Assembly (NCBI RefSeq): GCF_023502205.1
Contig: NZ_JAMFLG010000035.1
Coordinates: 1 to 46,829, forward strand
Length of the DNA: 46,829 bases
Direction: 5' to 3'
DNA from: Aquiflexum sp. TKW24L
GTDB lineage: Bacteria > Bacteroidota > Bacteroidia > Cytophagales > Cyclobacteriaceae
Shown one piece after another: positions 42,538 to 46,829 of the stretch. A model generated the notes under the pieces. It saw nothing but the letters and a program-made list of their open reading frames with translations. It made no database searches and was not told the DNA's origin. Numbering within the stretch: the first letter of the stretch is position 1; each line of letters begins with the position of its first letter. Position numbers and translations under genes: made by a program.

Positions 42538-42590
42538 GGTTGTAATTGTTGTAGTGGTTGTAATTGTTGTCTGCTCCGCGTTGTCAGGTT
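42538..42590. repeat. Second hexanucleotide array with GC-rich end
   Basis: GGTTGTAATTGTTGTAGTGG and following copies, then TGTCTGCTCCGCGTTGTC; a diverged duplicate of the array at 42404-42480. Confidence 0.75.
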
Positions 42591-42698
42591 TCTATCTTAT
42601 CGGGTGTCCGGATCGTAGCTTGGTACTTTGTATTTGGTTCAAATTGTTCGAATTGTTGTCAACTTCTCGTTTCTCGTATTTCGCATCTCATGGGATCC

Positions 42699-42746
42699 GT
42701 CATTCTGAGTCCCCAACATTTTAAAATGTTCAGAAAGGGTAATGAC
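42699..42746 (+). repeat. Chimeric hairpin element with central palindrome
   Basis: It begins GTCATTCTGAG like copy A but then diverges. GTCATT at the left end is complementary to AATGAC at the right end (42741-42746), and between them lies the perfect 16-base palindrome AACATTTTAAAATGTT (42715-42730). The whole can fold as a long interrupted stem. Confidence 0.7.
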
Positions 42747-42874
42747 ATAAATGGGAACAAATTGGCCTCGTCCACGATAGCGATCGGGATCGGCCACCGC
42801 GGTTGTTCTTGGGGGAAAATTCCATTTCTGTCATTGGTAGCCGCAGCTCCGAAGGTGAAGAATCTCCCTTAACT

Positions 42875-42901
42875 GAGACACTTCGCTACGTTCAATGTGA
42901 C
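42875..42901 (-). repeat. Covarying hairpin element, copy B (inverted)
   Basis: On the minus strand: GTC, left arm ACATT, loop GAACGTAGCGA, right arm AGTGT, CTC. It has the same 27-base length and 9 of 11 loop bases as copy A, but a different stem that still pairs (one G-U). Confidence 0.78.
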
Positions 42902-42997
42902 GGCACAGACAAAGCAAAGCTATCTGCACTATTTCTTTTGTCTTCCTTATCGGAGTCCGGCATTCTTCATTACTAATTCAGCATTCAGAATTTCAAT

Positions 42998-43034
42998 CTC
43001 GTTTCTCGCTTCTCGCCTCTCGCTTCTCACCTCA
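42998..43034. repeat. TTCTCGC-word tandem repeat overlapping the oxidoreductase stop codon
   Basis: Four to five copies of a 7-base word (TCTCGTT, TCTCGCT, TCTCGCC, TCTCACC) end within the last codons of the Gfo/Idh/MocA gene (stop at 43027-43029). Confidence 0.75.
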
Positions 43035-44019
43035 CCAACTCCCCCATCACCCAGTTTGCCCGGGCTCCTGTGATGCCTGTGCTTGGACAAGTTCCTGTTC
43101 CCAATAAGTCCTCCACAATGGATTTGATCAAAGGCTGTTGGATGTGCTTGGGCAGGTCAACATGGTAATGGATAGGGTCTTCCTGATCTGATTCCAAGGT
43201 AAATTCCCCTTTGCCAAAAGTCTCAAAACGGATCAAGCCTTTGCTGCCATAAATGATGATCTCATCGATCTCCGCCTTCTGGGAGGTAGTAAAACACCAA
43301 TTCCCCGACCCCAATACCCCGTTTTCAAATACAAAACTTCCTGTCACAATATCCTCGGCATGGTAAGCTTTGGCTTGATTGGAGGAAAATCCAGTTGCCT
43401 TGACCACTGGTCCAAAAAAGAAATCAAGTAAATCCAACTGATGGGAAGCCAAGTCAAAGAAATAGCCACCGCCGGCAATCTCGGGATTGATGCGCCAATT
43501 GTTTTCCAGATGAACCACCACATCAGGTTTGAGTACCTGCTTCAGGTTGATGTGGACAGTTCGGATATCTCCGATGGCGCCGGATTCCATCAAATCTTTG
43601 ATCTTCAAAAAATGGGGCAATGCCCTTCTGTAATATGCCACATACAATGGAACTCCTGCTTCATCACAGATGGCGATCATTTCCTTGCATTCCGCATGAG
43701 TCCGCGCCATGGGTTTTTCGACATAGACAGGTTTGCCGGCAGCGGCCACCAATCTTGTGAGGGGCAGGTGCATGTGTGGTGGGGTAGCAATATAGACCGC
43801 ATTGACTTCCGGGTCGTGGACTAATTCCTCCGCGGATGTATACCACTTGGGAACATCATGGCGGAGCGCATAGTCCTTGACTTTGGCTTCATCACGGCGC
43901 ATGACGGCCACGAGTTTGCTGTGGGGGATATACTTCATGGCCGGCGCGGACTTGACTTCACAGACATTGCCGACACCCAACACACCCCAACGGACTTCCT
44001 GATCTTGGATTTTTTTCAT
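43027..44019 (-). CDS. Gfo/Idh/MocA family NAD(P)-dependent oxidoreductase
   Basis: A 330-residue sugar-type dehydrogenase. The Rossmann start is VRWGVLGVGNVCEVKSAPAM, the NAD-proximal VYIATPPHMHLPLT follows, and EKPMARTHAEC holds the conserved Glu-Lys-Pro with the catalytic-region Lys. The C-terminal alpha/beta domain has GGGYFFDLASHQLDLLDFFFG with the conserved Asp and His. I start at MKKIQDQEVRWG: a longer open frame to 44163 is translated repeat DNA. No signal peptide, so cytoplasmic. Substrate unknown. Its 3' end runs into a repeat array that contributes the stop codon region. Confidence 0.92.
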   Translation of the reverse strand: MKKIQDQEVRWGVLGVGNVCEVKSAPAMKYIPHSKLVAVMRRDEAKVKDYALRHDVPKWYTSAEELVHDPEVNAVYIATPPHMHLPLTRLVAAAGKPVYVEKPMARTHAECKEMIAICDEAGVPLYVAYYRRALPHFLKIKDLMESGAIGDIRTVHINLKQVLKPDVVVHLENNWRINPEIAGGGYFFDLASHQLDLLDFFFGPVVKATGFSSNQAKAYHAEDIVTGSFVFENGVLGSGNWCFTTSQKAEIDEIIIYGSKGLIRFETFGKGEFTLESDQEDPIHYHVDLPKHIQQPLIKSIVEDLLGTGTCPSTGITGARANWVMGELVR

Positions 44020-44034
44020 GGTTCTAAAGTAGGG

Positions 44035-44219
44035 AAAAAGAGGGAGGTTGGGAAGTGGTTTCAAAGTACAAAGTACCAAGTACCATGTACCATGTATGAG
44101 GGTAAGAAGTAAATGGTGAGAAGTGGGAAGGGAGGAAGTTGGAAGTTTGGAAGTACAAGGCACAAAGTATCAAGTACCAAGTACGAGATACGAAGGTAAG
44201 AAGTAGAAGGTGAGAGGTG
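44035..44219. repeat. Two tandem imperfect copies of a ~90-base unit rich in GTACCAAG words
   Basis: Each copy reads GGGAGG-type purine words, then ACAAAGTACCAAGTACC-like words, then GGTAAGAAGTA and GGTGAGAAGTGG or GGTGAGAGGTGG. Copy 1 is about 44035-44129 and copy 2 about 44130-44219. Both contain direct microrepeats of GTACC/GTACCA. It lies between the oxidoreductase start and the acyl-CoA oxidase gene. Confidence 0.8.
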
Positions 44220-44253
44220 GTATCAGTTAAACAATTAACCATTTAACCAAATA

Positions 44254-44279
44254 GTTGTACCGAGCGAAGTCGAAGTAAC
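44254..44279. repeat. Short hairpin related to the covarying element
   Basis: GTT(G)TAC pairs with GTAAC around a CGAGCGAAGTCGAA loop, which shares the GAGCGAAG core of the other hairpin elements. Confidence 0.55.
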
Positions 44280-44351
44280 CTTTAATCAATAACCTTTAGC
44301 CAATCTTTAAGAAATGATCGTTAGATTGAATCATAGACCAAAAACAACCCC

Positions 44352-46652
44352 ATGCTCCGATCTGACCAACTCAACAAAAACCCAAAACTTTACATTTTTC
44401 TTCCACTCTATTATAGCCTTTGGGCAGATAGCGAACTTACTTCCACTGAGGCCGAGGAAATGCAGGGACTCATTGAAAAACAGCCTTGGCTAAGTTCAGC
44501 CGAAAAAGAATGGCTGCAATCCCACCTCAATCCATCCCAACCCCCAAAGCCAAAAGAACTGAAATCCTGGAAATCTCTCATCCAAAAGCTGGAACTCGAA
44601 GGCTTGACAGATCTGTATGAAATCGGGAAATCATTGGCACATCAGCATGCGGGAGATACATCAATATCTTTTGAAGAAAGTCTGAAGACTGACTTTCAGC
44701 AAACAGAATTGGCAATTGGACTTCTGAGCAAAGAAGCCAAATTCAACTTCAAGTCCGGGCATGAGACAATTTCCACAGCATACAAAAAGGAAAGCAACTT
44801 TGATATCGGAAAGATGGCTGCTTTGCTCGATGGCAATCAGACTGAATTGATCCAAAAAGTCAAAGAGGTGATTTCCCAACCTTCATTTGCCTACCGTGAA
44901 TATGATTCACTGACGGACCAAAGGGAACAAGTCTTGACTTGGTGTCGGGAACTTACCAAACATGGCTTCGGTGCTTGGACATTTCCCGACTATGCAGGAG
45001 GAAAAAACGACATGGAAGGTTACTTCACCATCATGGAAACGCTGAGTTACCATGACCTCAGCATGGTGATCAAATTTGGGGTGCAGTTTGGACTTTGGGG
45101 AATGAGTGTTTACTTTTTGGGAACAGAAAAACACCATCAAAAATACCTCAAAGACATCGGCAGCCTCCAGCTTCCCGGTTGCTTTGCCATGACAGAAACT
45201 GGTCACGGTTCCAATGTCCGTGGCTTGGAAACTACAGCCACTTACGATCATGAAAACAAAACCTTTACCATCCATACCCCTAATCCCGATGCCAGAAAGG
45301 AATACATCGGAAACGCCGCTTTGCATGGGCAAATGGCAACGGTATTTGCAAAACTGATCATCGATGGGGAAGATTATGGCGTCAATGCCTTTGTCGTACC
45401 ACTTCGGACTACGGAAGGCAAGATGATTCCCGGCGTAAGGATAGAAGACTGTGGCCGAAAAATGGGCCTCAATGGGGTGGACAACGGGGTGATCTATTTT
45501 GATCAAGTTGTCATCCCAAAAGAAAACATGCTCGACAAATACGCTGCTGTCAGTGAAGACGGTGAGTTTGAAAGCAGCATCAGTTCGGACAACCGCAGGT
45601 TTTTTACAATGCTTGGGACGCTTGTCGGTGGCAGGATCGGTATCCCAAGATCAGCCATCTCAGCCACCAAAACCGGGCTGACCATTGCTATCAGGTATGG
45701 AGAAAACCGAAAACAGTTTGGCCCGGAAGGGGGGGAAGAAATTCCGATCCTCAACTACCGCATGCACCAAAGGAGATTGATGCCACCATTGGCAGAAACC
45801 TACGCCATCCATTTTGCTTTGAAATACCTTACTCAAAGGTTCCTTGACAGAACCGAAGAGGAAGCCATGGAAATCGAAGCTTTGGCGGCAGGATTAAAAT
45901 CCTATGCGACTTGGTTTGCCACGGCCACTTTGCAGGAATGTAGGGAAGCATGTGGAGGCAAAGGCTACCTTTCCGAAAACCGGATCGATGCCCTGAAAAA
46001 TGACACAGATGTCTATACCACCTTCGAGGGCGACAATACCGTCCTGATGCAGTTGGTCGCCAAAAACAGGTTGACGGAATTCAGACGGGAATTTGGTGAC
46101 ATGAACATTTCCACCATTTTCAATTTTGTGGTCAGCCAAGCCCGGACCTCCATTTCAGAGAAAAATCCCATCATCGTCCGGAGTACCGCCACAGAACACC
46201 TGTTGGATTTTGAATTCCATATCAATGCTTTCCGCTACCGAGAAACTTCCATTCTCAGTAGTGCCGCCCAAAGACTCAAAAAGCACATCGAGCAGGGCAT
46301 GGATTCCTTTGATGCCTTCAATGTCGCCCAGCATCATCTGATCAATGTCGCGCAAGCCTATATCGAAAGGATTGTTTTGGAACAGTTCCAAAAGCAGGTG
46401 AATCAGACTGAGGACGAAAGCTGTAAAATGGCCTTGGCACAACTCTGTCAGCTATACGCCTTATACACCATCGAGAAAAACAGTGCCTGGTACCTCGAGC
46501 AGGGTTATATGGAAGGGGTCAAATCCAAAGCCATCCGCAAGGAAGTCAACCAACTTTGTTGGGAAGTGAGGAAAAATGCCCTTGCTTTGACAGATGCTTT
46601 TGGGATACCGGAAAGCTGTATTGGGGCACCGATTGCTGTCAAATCAATTTAG
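44352..46652 (+). CDS. Acyl-CoA oxidase-like acyl-CoA dehydrogenase
   Basis: A 766-residue flavoenzyme that introduces the trans-2 double bond into acyl-CoA. After a helical N-terminal stretch of about 190 residues comes the central barrel with GCFAMTETGHGSNVRGLETTATYD (FAD/substrate segment) and PDARKEYIGNAALHG. The second helical domain holds CREACGGKGYLSENRI and TTFEGDNTVL, where the Glu matches the catalytic base of acyl-CoA oxidases. The extra C-terminal helical domain and total length match peroxisomal-type ACOX rather than 380-residue dehydrogenases. Whether electrons go to oxygen or to ETF cannot be read from the sequence. No other beta-oxidation gene is nearby. Confidence 0.9.
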   Translation: MLRSDQLNKNPKLYIFLPLYYSLWADSELTSTEAEEMQGLIEKQPWLSSAEKEWLQSHLNPSQPPKPKELKSWKSLIQKLELEGLTDLYEIGKSLAHQHAGDTSISFEESLKTDFQQTELAIGLLSKEAKFNFKSGHETISTAYKKESNFDIGKMAALLDGNQTELIQKVKEVISQPSFAYREYDSLTDQREQVLTWCRELTKHGFGAWTFPDYAGGKNDMEGYFTIMETLSYHDLSMVIKFGVQFGLWGMSVYFLGTEKHHQKYLKDIGSLQLPGCFAMTETGHGSNVRGLETTATYDHENKTFTIHTPNPDARKEYIGNAALHGQMATVFAKLIIDGEDYGVNAFVVPLRTTEGKMIPGVRIEDCGRKMGLNGVDNGVIYFDQVVIPKENMLDKYAAVSEDGEFESSISSDNRRFFTMLGTLVGGRIGIPRSAISATKTGLTIAIRYGENRKQFGPEGGEEIPILNYRMHQRRLMPPLAETYAIHFALKYLTQRFLDRTEEEAMEIEALAAGLKSYATWFATATLQECREACGGKGYLSENRIDALKNDTDVYTTFEGDNTVLMQLVAKNRLTEFRREFGDMNISTIFNFVVSQARTSISEKNPIIVRSTATEHLLDFEFHINAFRYRETSILSSAAQRLKKHIEQGMDSFDAFNVAQHHLINVAQAYIERIVLEQFQKQVNQTEDESCKMALAQLCQLYALYTIEKNSAWYLEQGYMEGVKSKAIRKEVNQLCWEVRKNALALTDAFGIPESCIGAPIAVKSI

Positions 46653-46829
46653 AATTAAGAATGATGAATTGCTGGAGCCGTCATCCTGAAGGAGGTACGA
46701 CTGAAGGATCTCATAATGAGAAAAAGAAGCGAGGAACGGGAAACGAGAAGCTAGAGAAAAAATTAATGCTGAATTCTTAATTCATAATGCTGAATTGCTG
46801 GAGCCGTCATGCTGAACCGCAGCTTGCGG
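46653..46829. repeat. Repeat-rich tail with two direct repeats and hairpin copies C and D
   Basis: A 26-base direct repeat with one mismatch is at 46665-46690 and 46791-46816; both begin TGAATTGCTGGAGCC. Copy C of the hairpin element is at 46680-46712, with left arm ATCCT (46683-46687) and right arm AGGAT (46705-46709). Copy D starts at 46806 with left arm ATGCT and is cut by the window end. AATGCTGAATT and GGAAACGAGAAG words between them recur, inverted, near 42975 and 42660. Confidence 0.8.

Larger units (their letters stand above)
42305..43026. other. 722-base repeat-rich spacer
   Basis: No protein-coding gene is supported. After the hppA promoter it is a patchwork: hexanucleotide arrays, hairpin elements in both orientations, a TTGGTACTTTGTATTTGG word (42621-42638) whose complement recurs at 44065-44080, and TTCTCGCTTCTCGCCTCTCG words (about 43003-43030) running into the stop codon of the next gene. 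Confidence 0.75.
44020..44351. other. 332-base divergent spacer made largely of repeats
   Basis: It separates the divergent oxidoreductase and acyl-CoA oxidase genes. Most of it is the tandem repeat at 44035-44219 and a hairpin at 44254-44279. The remaining 70 bases before the acyl-CoA oxidase start are AT-rich, with AACAATTAACCATTTAACC-type words and no clear promoter. Confidence 0.7.

Noticed and set aside
42404-42590. Possible CRISPR-like array
   Set aside because: The units are 6-9 bases with no unique spacers of constant length; this is simple and composite tandem repeat DNA, and no cas genes are present.
44020-44163. 48-residue N-terminal extension of the Gfo/Idh/MocA gene
   Set aside because: It is translated repeat DNA (TWYLVLCTL-type low complexity), and the Rossmann fold begins directly after the downstream ATG at 44019.
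44907-45506. 199-residue minus-strand frame inside the acyl-CoA oxidase gene
   Set aside because: Antisense shadow of a strongly supported gene; no recognisable domain.

Overview
The window looks like a chromosomal segment of a Bacteroidota bacterium, most likely order Cytophagales, family Cyclobacteriaceae (Algoriphagus/Belliella/Aquiflexum-like). Evidence: a SusC/SusD pair, an IPExxxVDY-family gene next to pyruvate kinase and acpP-fabF-rnc, TAnnTTTG-type -7 boxes, weak or absent Shine-Dalgarno sequences, several TTG starts, AT-rich spacers, and many Sec-exported or lipoprotein products. I see no rRNA, tRNA, IS element, prophage or CRISPR array. The genus is an inference.

Layout. 0.2-4.5 kb, minus strand: an S10 serine carboxypeptidase, a 79-residue carboxypeptidase-regulatory-fold protein, and a compact unit encoding a papain-like cysteine peptidase, a chagasin-type cysteine peptidase inhibitor and a V8-like serine peptidase, closed by a terminator. 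4.9-13.5 kb: housekeeping genes (tail-less ssb, pfkA, miaA, two response regulators, a PhnP-like metallohydrolase, an NFACT/RqcH-like protein, pyk). 13.6-19.2 kb: acpP-fabF-rnc-nadE-lgt, with convergent yidD. 19.2-26.3 kb: cell-envelope genes (POTRA/BamA-like barrel, PorV/FadL-like barrel, a helix-hairpin-helix protein with a predicted barrel, a large metzincin protease). 26.3-31 kb: small genes, including a 46-residue DUF2256 zinc protein, DUF1684 and DUF1566 lipoproteins, a DUF1080 protein, NUDIX and EcsC. 31-39.7 kb, minus strand: SusC-SusD-small lipoprotein, followed by an S9 prolyl oligopeptidase-like enzyme and a PBP4-type DD-peptidase. 40-46.8 kb: membrane pyrophosphatase, a Gfo/Idh/MocA oxidoreductase and an acyl-CoA oxidase-like dehydrogenase, separated by spacers packed with short repeats.

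Two things stand out. First, the peptidase-inhibitor unit at 2.2-4.5 kb has the same functional composition as the staphylococcal sspABC operon (V8 serine protease, papain-fold cysteine protease, dedicated inhibitor), but with different families for the cysteine peptidase and inhibitor, and with no signal peptide on any member. Second, the spacers of the last 5 kb carry a dispersed short hairpin element. Its copies differ in stem sequence yet keep base pairing through compensatory changes, so the structure rather than the sequence appears to be maintained. The final copy is cut by the window end, which gives a specific testable prediction.
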